Assembly: GCA_902491575.1 (NCBI GenBank)
Contig: CABUID010000005.1
Span: forward strand, 50,262-114,261
Reading direction: 5' to 3'
DNA: 64,000 nucleotides
Source of the DNA: an uncultured Bacillota bacterium
Lineage (GTDB): Bacteria > Bacillota_I > Bacilli_A > RFN20 > CAG-631
Position numbers and translations under genes: made by a program. The notes under the pieces were generated by a model. That model had not been told where the DNA came from, made no database searches, and was given only the letters and a program-made list of their open reading frames with translations. Position 1 is the first letter of the stretch; each line of letters begins with the position of its first letter. This document shows positions 9,152-17,464 of this stretch, piece by piece.

Positions 9152-10005
9152 TTATCTATCAAAATATATCTTTTAAACCCTTTAATACATTGCATGTAAA
9201 CAATGAAATAAAATGGCTGTTTCAAATTGAAAACATGCAAGAAGTTTTCATTTTAGTCTATCTTTTTCACTATTTTCATATTCCATATCATATTATTGGA
9301 AACGCCAGTAAAGTTTTATTTAAAAATCAAATTGTTGACAAGCCTATTATAATGATAAGGAATTGTCCAGAAATAAAAAATTATAAGAATCAAATTCTAG
9401 TTTCTGCTGCTACTCCTATACGTTATCTTATCGTCGAAATGGCAAAGAAAAATCAAGGTGGTTTTGAAAACTTATATGCCATACCAGCGAGTATGGGTGG
9501 ACTTGTAACTATGAATGCGGGGGATAAGTTATCTTGCATTGGTGATTTTGTAGAAAAAGTAATTTGTTTAGATAAAAATGCAAAACTATGTGTCATTCCT
9601 CAAAAAGAATGCCAGTTTTCTTATCGAAATTCGTGTTTTAAAAATCAAGAATATATCATTTTATATGTTTTATTAAACTATCAAGTGAAAGATAAAAAAA
9701 TGATATTTAATCAAATAAGAGAAACTTTAAAGTATAGAATAGCGCATCAAGACTTTTTATCCTTTACTTGTGGCTCCTTATTTAAAAATTTTGAGAAAAA
9801 AAGTGCCTATCAATTGATTAATGACGCTCAAGCAAATGATTTAGAAGTAAACGATGCATGTTTGTCAAAAAAACATTCTAATTTTTTAATTAATCGTAAT
9901 AATGCTACATGTGAAGATATTCTTCAACTTATTCAATCTATACAAAAAAAAGTCTATGCCCATTCACAATATCAATTGCAACTTGAACTCAATATTTTAG
10001 AATAA
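9148..10005 (+). CDS. murB: UDP-N-acetylenolpyruvoylglucosamine reductase
   Basis: FAD-dependent reductase producing UDP-MurNAc. The FAD-binding part has GNASKVLF (normally G-x-G-S-N-x-L) and the GFENLYAIPASMGGLVTMNAG region. The substrate part has SYRNSCFK and TCGSLFKNF, corresponding to AGSFFKNP-type segments. A LELNIL-type C-terminal segment carries the late Glu of the family. Length 285 aa fits type II MurB. The start overlaps murG by 4 bases. In B. subtilis divIB follows murB; here the next gene is ftsA. Confidence 0.9.
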   Translation: MIIYQNISFKPFNTLHVNNEIKWLFQIENMQEVFILVYLFHYFHIPYHIIGNASKVLFKNQIVDKPIIMIRNCPEIKNYKNQILVSAATPIRYLIVEMAKKNQGGFENLYAIPASMGGLVTMNAGDKLSCIGDFVEKVICLDKNAKLCVIPQKECQFSYRNSCFKNQEYIILYVLLNYQVKDKKMIFNQIRETLKYRIAHQDFLSFTCGSLFKNFEKKSAYQLINDAQANDLEVNDACLSKKHSNFLINRNNATCEDILQLIQSIQKKVYAHSQYQLQLELNILE

Positions 10006-10042
10006 AGGATAATTTCTAAAATAATATTTTATAAATTACTTA

Positions 10043-10071
10043 TGGAAAAATACATCTTCTCTTGATATAAT
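10043..10071 (+). promoter_or_regulatory. Candidate sigma-A promoter of ftsA
   Basis: TATAAT at 10066-10071 with a weak -35 (TGGAAA, 10043-10048) and a 17-bp spacer. A GAGG Shine-Dalgarno follows about 10 bases before the ftsA ATG. Confidence 0.5.
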
Positions 10072-10092
10072 ATTGAAGTAGAGGATATAGTT

Positions 10093-11334
10093 ATGGAAAA
10101 GAATTATTTTGGAGCAATTGAATTCGGTGCATTATATACACTTGTCGTGATTATTAGTTATCATGATACCCAAATCGATGTGGTCGCATCTTGTAAATTT
10201 CCGTCGGAAGGATTTTATGATGGAAAAATCACCGATGAAGAGGCTTTTTCATCTTCTTTATCTTCAATCGTTCAAGAAATCAATGATAAGTATAAAATTC
10301 ATTTCGATGAAGTGATTTTAGTATTACCGAATAATCAACATAAAATATACTCCGCCACTGTAAGTAATAAAGTCTTAACGGAAAGGCAAATTATTGGGAA
10401 ATCTCAAATCGATGCGATTCAAGTTCAAATTCGTAATGCTAAGGTCAATGATGATGAAATATTGGTAGAAGAAGTTCCTACTTTATTTGCTTTGGATAAT
10501 GATCGAGTATTGCGTAGCGCTCCTATCCATTATCAATCGAGCATTTTAACCATAAAAAGTAATGTGCACACTTTACCTAAAAACATGGTGATGAGTATTA
10601 CCAATGCTTTAAAAAAGCAAAATATAGATGTACTTGGACAATTTTTAAATTGTGGTTGTGGTGCCATTGTTACTTCTAATAATTACGAATTGGAAAATGA
10701 ATGTGTACATATCAATATCGGTCAAGAAGTTACAACCATTAGTATTTTTACAAAAAGTTTATTAATTAAATCCTGTAAAATTAATTTTGGTGTAGAATCA
10801 CTGATTGCTTATCTAGCAGATATTTTAAAAATTGATATGAAAAAATCAACTGAACTTTTTGAATCTTATTTTATTGCTAATATTGAACATGCTTCGGATG
10901 TCATTTTTGATGAGGATTTAAATCTATCAGAAAAAAGAATTAGTGGAATTGTTTTAAATCAAGTTTATATAGGCTTTAACCAAATTATGGAAGCCATCAA
11001 AAAGATAACTGCCGAATGCCATTTTACAGATGATCATTTTTATTTATTAACCGGTTGGTTAAATGATTATGATTATTTTGTAGAAGAATTTGAAAAAGCG
11101 GTTCATCGTAAAGTAAAAGAAGGCGTCATTGATGTGATTGGACTAAATATGCAAGCTTATGTAAATTGTTATGGTGCTTTACAATTATTCATTCAACGAA
11201 ATAAATCTTACATTACAAAAAGATTTGAAAATGAAGAAAGTATTGATGTTCAAAAAATTGTTGAGCAAAAAGCAACATCAGAAGAAGAAAAAACCATCAG
11301 TAATAGTAGATTTAAAGATATTTTTGAGGATTAA
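10093..11334 (+). CDS. ftsA: Cell division protein FtsA (divergent)
   Basis: Actin-like ATPase that tethers FtsZ filaments to the membrane. The 413-aa protein has an N-terminal phosphate-1-like strand (FGAIEFGALYT), a SHS2-like segment, and a second-domain segment around HINIGQEVTTISIF followed by INFGVESL. The sequence is divergent from Bacillus FtsA, and identification rests partly on its place 11 bases upstream of ftsZ. I cannot clearly make out the usual C-terminal amphipathic helix; the end is a short SRFKDIFED segment. Confidence 0.85.
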   Translation: MEKNYFGAIEFGALYTLVVIISYHDTQIDVVASCKFPSEGFYDGKITDEEAFSSSLSSIVQEINDKYKIHFDEVILVLPNNQHKIYSATVSNKVLTERQIIGKSQIDAIQVQIRNAKVNDDEILVEEVPTLFALDNDRVLRSAPIHYQSSILTIKSNVHTLPKNMVMSITNALKKQNIDVLGQFLNCGCGAIVTSNNYELENECVHINIGQEVTTISIFTKSLLIKSCKINFGVESLIAYLADILKIDMKKSTELFESYFIANIEHASDVIFDEDLNLSEKRISGIVLNQVYIGFNQIMEAIKKITAECHFTDDHFYLLTGWLNDYDYFVEEFEKAVHRKVKEGVIDVIGLNMQAYVNCYGALQLFIQRNKSYITKRFENEESIDVQKIVEQKATSEEEKTISNSRFKDIFED

Positions 11335-11345
11335 GGAGGGAGAAT

Positions 11346-12452
11346 ATGGATAATTTTGATAGTTTTGATACTGTATGTAAAATAAAAATTCTCGGTATAG
11401 GTGGTGCTGGAAATAATGCAGTGAATTGTATGTATGAAGAAAACATTATTGGCTGTGACTTTTATGTGTTAAATACCGATGCTCAAATCCTTGGTTGTTC
11501 AAAAGTTGAAAATAAATTAGTTTTAGGTAAAGGATTAACAAAGGGTTTAGGTGCAGGCGCTAATCCGGATATTGGTGAACAAGCAGCATTAGCTTCTGAA
11601 AAAGAAATACGTGAAATTGTAAAAGGTTCTGATATGGTCTTTATCGCAGCAGGTATGGGGGGTGGCACAGGCACAGGTGCGGCACCCATCGTAGCTAAAA
11701 TTGCAAAAGAAGAGAATGCCTTAGTTGTGGGTATTGTTACCCGTCCTTTTACTTTTGAAGGAAAAAAGAGAATGGAAAATGCAACCAAAGGATTAGAAAA
11801 ATTAAAAAAATATGTAGATACTTTAATTACGATTAGCAATGACCGAATTTTACAATTAATTGGGAATTATCCTTTAAAGCAATCTTTTAAAGAAGCAGAT
11901 AATGTTTTAAGAAAATCCGTTCAAGCGATTACTGACTTAATTGCAATGCCTGCATTAATTAATCTTGATTTTGCAGATGTAAAAACAATTATGTCGAAAA
12001 AAGGACCTGCCATGATTGGTTTTGGTGTGGGTTCTGGTCCAAAAAGAGCACAAGAAGCTGCAGCTAAAGCGATTACTTCACCATTACTTGAACATTCCAT
12101 CACAGGTGCTAATAGTGCAATAGTATCTATCGTAGGTGGAAAAAATTCCACACTTTATGATTTTAATGATGTTGTAGAATATATTCGTAATGCTGCCGGA
12201 AATGATATCAATATTATTTTTGGAGCGTCGATCAATGATTCACTTGAAGATGAAATTCAAGTTACTGTTATTGCCACTGAATTCATTAATGTAACCGATG
12301 AAGTACAAATGGCATCTTTTAATCCTAATTTTGAAAGAAAACCTATTAATCTTTCTGAAAAAATTGAAGAATCGTTGGATAATCCAGATTCCATTGAATT
12401 GGATGCTGACACTTCACAATATGTTCCTACATTTTTTAAAAAAAGTAAATAA
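11346..12452 (+). CDS. ftsZ: Cell division GTPase FtsZ
   Basis: Tubulin-like GTPase forming the cytokinetic ring. The N-terminal loop has GIGGAGNNAVN, the GTP-binding signature is GMGGGTGTGAAPI, and the synergy-loop residues follow LIAMPALINLDFADVKTIM. Length 368 aa is typical. The C-terminal tail is acidic and ends in YVPTFFKKSK, which resembles the conserved FtsA/SepF-binding peptide. A strong AAGGAGGGAG precedes ATG 11346. Confidence 0.97.
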   Translation: MDNFDSFDTVCKIKILGIGGAGNNAVNCMYEENIIGCDFYVLNTDAQILGCSKVENKLVLGKGLTKGLGAGANPDIGEQAALASEKEIREIVKGSDMVFIAAGMGGGTGTGAAPIVAKIAKEENALVVGIVTRPFTFEGKKRMENATKGLEKLKKYVDTLITISNDRILQLIGNYPLKQSFKEADNVLRKSVQAITDLIAMPALINLDFADVKTIMSKKGPAMIGFGVGSGPKRAQEAAAKAITSPLLEHSITGANSAIVSIVGGKNSTLYDFNDVVEYIRNAAGNDINIIFGASINDSLEDEIQVTVIATEFINVTDEVQMASFNPNFERKPINLSEKIEESLDNPDSIELDADTSQYVPTFFKKSK

Positions 12453-12514
12453 ATAGATAAATGATAGAAAGATAATAAACATTTTTCATCCTAAATTGAT
12501 AGTAAAAAAAACAA

Positions 12515-12543
12515 TTTACTTTTACTTATTTTTAGTATAGAAT
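12515..12543 (+). promoter_or_regulatory. Candidate promoter of the three-domain lipoprotein
   Basis: TTTACT (12515-12520), 17 bp, TAGAAT (12538-12543). The gene follows 40 bases on with an AAAGGAGG Shine-Dalgarno. No clear terminator is visible after ftsZ, so read-through is also possible. Confidence 0.4.
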
Positions 12544-12583
12544 AGTAATCATAAAATTTTATAATAAAGGAGGTTTTGAAAGC

Positions 12584-14566
12584 ATGAAAAAAAATATATA
12601 TACATTAAGTGTTTTATTTATGCTTGTAGGACTTGTATCTTGCAATCAGCAAACTTTTGAAAGTAATTCAACGAGTGTAGAATCAACACCTAGCTCAGAA
12701 TCAAATTCGATAACGAGTTCTTCAGAGGATAGCAGTTCAACGACAATGGACGAAGATTTAAAAACTAAATTTTCGGAAGCTTTAAAAAATAATTATTCGA
12801 ATTTAACTTACACTGAGGATACAACAATGTCTTTATCTGTAGCTGGTCTAGGTAGTTATGATGCTTCGTATAATTTGGTTGAAATGGTTACAGATACTGT
12901 CTATCAAATTATTTATGAAGATGAAGAGGAATACATGATTGCCTATGTTGAAGAATTAGAAGATGGTGTAAAATTATATACTTATGACCAAAATGACAAA
13001 TGTACATACCGCATCATTGATAATGAATCATGGGAAGCTGTAGATAGCGATGGTTATCCAGTTTATGCAGATTATTATTTAACTTATTATAATCCAAATG
13101 ATTTTGCAATTTCTGTAGATAGTTTTGATTATGTAGATGGTAAATTTGTATGTAAAAGCAATGCGTTGAATACTGTTGGAAATGCAATGTTTGCACCAGA
13201 TTTTAGTGAAGTTAATTTTTCTGAAATAACCATAAAGTTAGATGGAAATTATGTGAAAGAAGTATCCTTTACAATGACTGCAAATGAAAGTGGTATGGAT
13301 ATTTCTTGGTCTTCTACATTGCTATATGAATTTATTGGTAGCACTTCCGTGTCTTTACCAAAAGCAGATGAATACGTTGAAGACATTAATTATATTGATC
13401 CAAAATTGGCTGTAGATTTAACGAATGAAGAAGCAAGTCGATTAGATGCTGCTTTAGCTGAAGTATATAATAGTTATACTTGTGATTATAGTTCTTTAGA
13501 TTCTGATTCTTATAATGCCATTTTTGAAACACTTTATTACCAAGATGGAAAATATGATGTTTTCTTAGATGTTTCTACACAATATGGTGCTCAAACTATG
13601 CAATTACAATACTATCTTGAAGAAACAGAAGAAGAAGTATATCTATATTCCTTAAATGATGAAAATGTAGTAGAAAAGACTTCTCTTTATGCGGATGAAT
13701 TAGAAGATTATTATCCACAAAGTTATGCTCCATGTGAATTTGGTCTTACTTCAGGCTCATTTGGAATTTATGAGAATGTTTATTTGTTTAAACCTGCTGC
13801 TTTAAAAGAACTTTCCGCTAATGTTGGAAGTACTATTGCATCCATTGAGGTAACGTTAGATGATAATCATCAAGTTGCAAGTATTCAAATCGTTTATGCA
13901 TATGCCGCATCGAGTCAATATGATGCCTATACAACAACTGAGTTATTTACTTATTCACACATTAATGATACTACGGTTACATTACCAACTGTAAATCAAA
14001 ATGCAGTGAGTGAATTAAATTCTGCTCAAATCGATGCCTTTAATGGAGCTGCTAATGCTGATTTCACAAATGTGACAATCTATGATAGTATTTTTGGTGG
14101 ATGTTTCTTCTATGTTGGCAATGATATTGAAGAACTCGCCATTGAAGATTCGAATTACTACTTATATTCTTACCGACACGAAAATGGCAAATATTATGCA
14201 AATGATGGAAATGGTAATTATGTAGAAATGCCTTTTGAAACAACCGAAGAGGAATATGGTTATAGTTATTTTGTTCCAACTCTTGATTTTACAGCAATTG
14301 ATGTTTCAAAATTAACCTACGATTCATTTAATAAATTATACCTTATCAATTATGATGATGTAAATATGGCTGATTTCTTATTCTATTATAGTTTAGATTT
14401 AAGTGATTACACTTTCTCAAAGATTGCCTTTAAACTTGATGGGGATGGTCATTTTTCAGATATTCAATTATATTTAGTAGAAAATGGTGAAGAATATACT
14501 GGCTTTGGACTTTCTTTATTCAGTTATGGCACTACACAATTATATAGCAGTTTACTAGGTGAATAG
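12584..14566 (+). CDS. Lipoprotein with three related domains, unknown function
   Basis: Secreted lipoprotein: the signal peptide has lipobox GLVSC, so it is lipidated at the Cys near residue 20, and a Ser/Thr-rich linker follows. The mature protein, about 600 residues, is acidic and rich in Tyr, Asp and Ser. By eye it divides into three units of roughly 200 residues. Each opens with a short helix-like segment (LKTKFSEAL, ASRLDAALAEVY, AQIDAFNGAA). Each closes with a strand-rich part containing a K-LDG or LDDN turn (ITIKLDGNY, VTLDDNH, AFKLDGDG). No catalytic motif is seen. It sits between ftsZ and spoIIGA, where B. subtilis has bpr. Function unknown. Confidence 0.8.
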   Translation: MKKNIYTLSVLFMLVGLVSCNQQTFESNSTSVESTPSSESNSITSSSEDSSSTTMDEDLKTKFSEALKNNYSNLTYTEDTTMSLSVAGLGSYDASYNLVEMVTDTVYQIIYEDEEEYMIAYVEELEDGVKLYTYDQNDKCTYRIIDNESWEAVDSDGYPVYADYYLTYYNPNDFAISVDSFDYVDGKFVCKSNALNTVGNAMFAPDFSEVNFSEITIKLDGNYVKEVSFTMTANESGMDISWSSTLLYEFIGSTSVSLPKADEYVEDINYIDPKLAVDLTNEEASRLDAALAEVYNSYTCDYSSLDSDSYNAIFETLYYQDGKYDVFLDVSTQYGAQTMQLQYYLEETEEEVYLYSLNDENVVEKTSLYADELEDYYPQSYAPCEFGLTSGSFGIYENVYLFKPAALKELSANVGSTIASIEVTLDDNHQVASIQIVYAYAASSQYDAYTTTELFTYSHINDTTVTLPTVNQNAVSELNSAQIDAFNGAANADFTNVTIYDSIFGGCFFYVGNDIEELAIEDSNYYLYSYRHENGKYYANDGNGNYVEMPFETTEEEYGYSYFVPTLDFTAIDVSKLTYDSFNKLYLINYDDVNMADFLFYYSLDLSDYTFSKIAFKLDGDGHFSDIQLYLVENGEEYTGFGLSLFSYGTTQLYSSLLGE

Positions 14567-14574
14567 ATTTATTG

Positions 14575-14611
14575 AAAATGATTATGAAATTTTCATAATC
14601 ATTTTTTTTTT
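14575..14611 (+). terminator. Intrinsic terminator before the spoIIG genes
   Basis: Near-perfect palindrome, AAAATGATTATGAAA pairing with TTTCATAATCATTTT, followed by a long T run. It insulates the spoIIG operon from the lipoprotein gene. Confidence 0.85.
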
Positions 14612-14687
14612 GCTTTATATACAAAGATTTTTATACAATGGATAACATTTTTATTTTATAGAAAAATATCTTTTATTTATTTTTGAA

Positions 14688-14731
14688 AATGACAATTTTT
14701 GACATTTTTCTTTCAACGATTTTTTTATACT
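14688..14731 (+). promoter_or_regulatory. Candidate Spo0A-dependent spoIIG promoter
   Basis: TTGACA (14699-14704) and TATACT (14726-14731) are separated by 21 bp, far from the optimal 17. B. subtilis spoIIG is known for a similarly long spacer that makes it depend on Spo0A~P. Two 7-mers, AATGACA (14688) and TTTGACA (14698), lie 10 bp apart in the same orientation; the second differs by one base from TTCGACA, the reverse of the 0A box TGTCGAA. The assignment is inference. The implied 5' leader would be only about 10 nt. Confidence 0.5.
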
Positions 14732-14747
14732 TTTATTGGTGAAAATT

Positions 14748-15479
14748 ATGGAAGCTTATATTGATTTGTCCTTCATCGTTTTTTTTATAAACTATGTGAT
14801 TTCCTTTGTATATTCGTTAATTCTTTTTGATCGATTAAAATACAAATTATTTTTTATTGTTCAAAGTATGATATTAGCGCTGATTATGGGCATTATCAAT
14901 CTCTTATTTGTTCCATATTTTTTTATTATGGGAACTGTTTTATACTCCTTAATCATTGGAATATTTAATTTGCGATATTTAAAAGTAATATTATCTTCAT
15001 TAATGATTTATTATTTAAATTGTGGTTTATTATTATTGATCGGTGGTTGCTTTCTTTATGAGGGTTTCTTATTAATCTCTACACCATTTGTATCTTTTTT
15101 TATTTTAATTGAGCCTATTTATATTACGCTCATTCATTTGGTTGGTAATATATTATTTAAATATATTAAATATAAAAATTTTCGTATAAAATGCTTTATC
15201 ACATTGGATAATCATCATTATAAAGGAAAAGGGTATTATGATTCTGGAAATTGCCTTACATATCATGATTTACCCGTTATTTTTATTAAGGGAAAACCAT
15301 TGAGTAATAATGGCGAAGTTATCAAAATCAAGGGGATTAACGATTATTCGTTTTCATATTTGGCATTTAAAGGAACACTTTCTATCAAAAAAAGTGTCAA
15401 AAATGTCTATATTGTCTTTGTAAATAAAAATATGAATTTCAATAATTGTGAATTCCTATTGAATAAATATGTTATGTGA
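14748..15479 (+). CDS. spoIIGA: SpoIIGA-like pro-sigma-E processing protease
   Basis: Membrane-embedded aspartic protease that activates pro-sigma-E in the mother cell. The N-terminal 140 residues form about five transmembrane segments. The C-terminal cytoplasmic part has the protease signature D165-S-G-N in the context GYYDSGNCL, followed by a PVIFI strand, as in SpoIIGA. The protein is 243 aa, shorter than the roughly 300 aa of Bacillus. ATG 14748 is preferred because GGTGA (14738-14742) lies 5 bases upstream; in-frame TTG 14736 and GTG 14739 are alternatives. The sigE gene follows directly, as in B. subtilis. Confidence 0.85.
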   Translation: MEAYIDLSFIVFFINYVISFVYSLILFDRLKYKLFFIVQSMILALIMGIINLLFVPYFFIMGTVLYSLIIGIFNLRYLKVILSSLMIYYLNCGLLLLIGGCFLYEGFLLISTPFVSFFILIEPIYITLIHLVGNILFKYIKYKNFRIKCFITLDNHHYKGKGYYDSGNCLTYHDLPVIFIKGKPLSNNGEVIKIKGINDYSFSYLAFKGTLSIKKSVKNVYIVFVNKNMNFNNCEFLLNKYVM

Positions 15480-15489
15480 GGAAAAGATA

Positions 15490-16191
15490 ATGTTTAAATT
15501 TTTAAAAGAATTGTTACAAAAAATGTTTTTTAAAGAAGAAGTCAATAAATATGTTTTATTTATTAATAGTAGTGAGTTTTTACCTCCTCCTTTAAGTAAA
15601 GAAGAAGAAGAATACTATTTCAAAGCTTATAAAAATGGTGATGAAAAGGCAAAAGATAAATTAATTGAACATAATTTACGACTAGTCGTTTATGTTGCGA
15701 AAAAATATGAAGTAAATAGTTCGTATTTAGAAGATTTAGTTTCTATTGGTTGCTTAGGACTTATTAAAGCCATAACCACTTTCGATATTGAAAAAAATTT
15801 TAAATTAGCTACTTATGCGAGTCGATGTATAGAAAATGAAATTTTAATGCATCTTCGTAAAACGAGCAAACAAAAATTAGAAGTTTCGATTGATGAACCA
15901 TTAAATGTTGATTATGATGGTAATGAATTATTATTAGCCGATATTTTATCCGTTCCAGATGAAGATGTAGTCGAAGACTTATGTGAAGATGAACAAAGGA
16001 AAGTTATGTATCAAGCTATTAGTGAATTAAAACCTCGTGAAAGAGAAATTATAAAATTAAGATATGGCTTAGATACAGGTGAAGAGATGACTCAAAAAGA
16101 TGTTGCCGATAAGTTAAATATTTCACAATCTTATATTTCAAGATTAGAAAAAAAAATAATAAAAAAATTAAAAAATAAATTAAATAATTGA
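15490..16191 (+). CDS. sigE: Sporulation sigma factor SigE (mother cell)
   Basis: Early mother-cell sigma factor, made as an inactive precursor. Residues after about 30 match SigE very closely: LPPPLSKEEEE, then NLRLVVYVAKK, then the region 2 segment YASRCIENEILMHLR, then SIDEPLNVDYDGNELLL. Region 4 ends with QKDVADKLNISQSYISRLEK. The first 30 or so residues (FKFLKELLQKMFF) form the membrane-associated pro-sequence expected to be removed by SpoIIGA. ATG 15490 is preceded by GAGG at about 10 bases; an upstream in-frame ATG at 15469 lies inside spoIIGA and is less likely. Confidence 0.95.
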   Translation: MFKFLKELLQKMFFKEEVNKYVLFINSSEFLPPPLSKEEEEYYFKAYKNGDEKAKDKLIEHNLRLVVYVAKKYEVNSSYLEDLVSIGCLGLIKAITTFDIEKNFKLATYASRCIENEILMHLRKTSKQKLEVSIDEPLNVDYDGNELLLADILSVPDEDVVEDLCEDEQRKVMYQAISELKPREREIIKLRYGLDTGEEMTQKDVADKLNISQSYISRLEKKIIKKLKNKLNN

Positions 16192-16250
16192 TTTTACCAT
16201 TTATTAGCAATTTGAATGAACCTTATCATTAATGGGGAACACTTTATTAG

Positions 16251-17033
16251 GTGTTAAAATTGATAAATAAGGTTAATATTACAAATTTAAAAACAAATAA
16301 TATAAAAATACTAAGTAAAGAAAGATGCCAAGAACTTTTATTGGAATATAAAAATGGAAACAAAGCAGCTAAAAATGAAATCATTATGGGAAATTTAAAA
16401 CTGATTTTAACAGTTATTAAAAAATTAAACATATCTTCTAATATTGATCCAGATGATCTTTTCCAAATTGGTTGTATCGGATTAATTAAGTCGATTGATA
16501 ATTTTAATATTGAATTGAATGTTGCTTTTTCGACCTATGCTATACCAATGATTTCTGGTGAAATCAAAAGATATTTAAGAGATAATAATAATGTAAAAAT
16601 ATCAAGACAAATTAAAGATTTAGCATATAAAATTTTAAAAGTGAAAGAAAAATTTATTCTAGAAAAGAATAGAGAACCATCTGCCATTGAACTTTCCACT
16701 ATTTTAAATGAAAACATTTATAAAATAGATGAAGCTTTAAAAAGTTTAAATTGTGTTGTTTCTCTTCAAGATAGTATATTGCATGAAGATGGTGAAGAGA
16801 TGACTTATATGGATCATATTTCAGAAGATTATGATATTGAACAAAATTTAGTGAATTCCAATACTTTAAAGCAAGGAATTAGTCGACTAGATGAAATGCA
16901 ACGACAAATCATTTTAAAAAGATATTATGGAGGCTTAACGCAAGAAGAAATTGCAAAAGAATTATTTATTTCACAAGCACAAGTCTCAAGATTAGAAAAA
17001 AATGCAATTTCCTCTTTAAAAAAACTATTTTAA
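16251..17033 (+). CDS. sigG: Sporulation sigma factor SigG (forespore)
   Basis: Late forespore sigma factor of the sigma-70 family. Diagnostic SigG-like segments include DDLFQIGCIGLIKSIDNF, FSTYAIPMISGEIKRYLRD, a VSLQDSI segment in region 3, and the region 4 helix SQAQVSRLEKNA. Length (260 aa) and the place right after sigE match B. subtilis. The start is uncertain: GTG 16251 is in frame, while TTG 16260 has AGGTG 6 bases upstream and may be the true start. SigF, with which it could be confused, is normally in spoIIA and not next to sigE. Confidence 0.93.
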   Translation: MLKLINKVNITNLKTNNIKILSKERCQELLLEYKNGNKAAKNEIIMGNLKLILTVIKKLNISSNIDPDDLFQIGCIGLIKSIDNFNIELNVAFSTYAIPMISGEIKRYLRDNNNVKISRQIKDLAYKILKVKEKFILEKNREPSAIELSTILNENIYKIDEALKSLNCVVSLQDSILHEDGEEMTYMDHISEDYDIEQNLVNSNTLKQGISRLDEMQRQIILKRYYGGLTQEEIAKELFISQAQVSRLEKNAISSLKKLF

Positions 17034-17061
17034 TTGAAAAAATAAAAAAGTTTATTATAAT
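17034..17061 (+). promoter_or_regulatory. Candidate sigma-A promoter of sepF
   Basis: TTGAAA (17034-17039), 16 bp, TATAAT (17056-17061), with a second overlapping TATAAT at 17061-17066. It begins right after the sigG stop, so sepF can be expressed vegetatively, independent of the sporulation genes. Confidence 0.65.
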
Positions 17062-17078
17062 ATAATTGGGTGATAAAA

Positions 17079-17426
17079 GTGGGAAATAAATTAAAGGATT
17101 TCCTTTTTCCAGCAAAGGGAAAAGATGAATTGGATTCAACTACAATTGTGGTTAAAAAAGAAGAAATTAAAAATAAAAATGGAAATCCATCTATTTTTAA
17201 TAATGCATCTCCAAACATTTTAACACCTAAAGTTTTTTCACAAGTTGAAAGTGTTGCCAATGAATTATTAGCAGGGCGTAGTGTTATCGTCGATTTGACA
17301 GAAACAGAAATATCCGAAGCCAAAAGAATTTGTGATTTTTTAAATGGTATAACCTTTGCATTGGATGGAAAAGTAAATAAAGTAGCTAAACTTGTTTATC
17401 TATTTTCGCCAAAGAAAGATAAATAA
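17079..17426 (+). CDS. sepF: Cell division protein SepF
   Basis: FtsZ-interacting protein that anchors and aligns Z-ring filaments. The N-terminus GNKLKDFLFPAKGK is a short amphipathic membrane-binding helix. After a linker comes the SepF core, TPKVFSQVESVANELLAGRSVIVDLTETE, then AKRICDFLNGITFALDG. GTG 17079 is chosen (115 aa) because GGGTGA at 17068-17073 lies 5 bases upstream; an earlier GTG at 17070 overlaps that site. The ylmD/E and ylmG/H-divIVA genes that flank sepF in B. subtilis are absent. Confidence 0.9.
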   Translation: MGNKLKDFLFPAKGKDELDSTTIVVKKEEIKNKNGNPSIFNNASPNILTPKVFSQVESVANELLAGRSVIVDLTETEISEAKRICDFLNGITFALDGKVNKVAKLVYLFSPKKDK

Positions 17427-17455
17427 TTGCAATCTTTTAAACTTTATGTTATAGT
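17427..17455 (+). promoter_or_regulatory. Sigma-A promoter of the ileS T-box transcript
   Basis: TTGCAA (17427-17432), 17 bp, TATAGT (17450-17455). The predicted start is near 17462, a few bases before the T-box stem I. Confidence 0.7.
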
Positions 17456-17464
17456 TTTATAAAC

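Noticed and set aside
11483..11839. 118-aa open frame antisense to ftsZ
   Set aside because: Fully inside ftsZ, with composition that follows from the reverse strand of a conserved gene; no ribosome-binding site or family motif.
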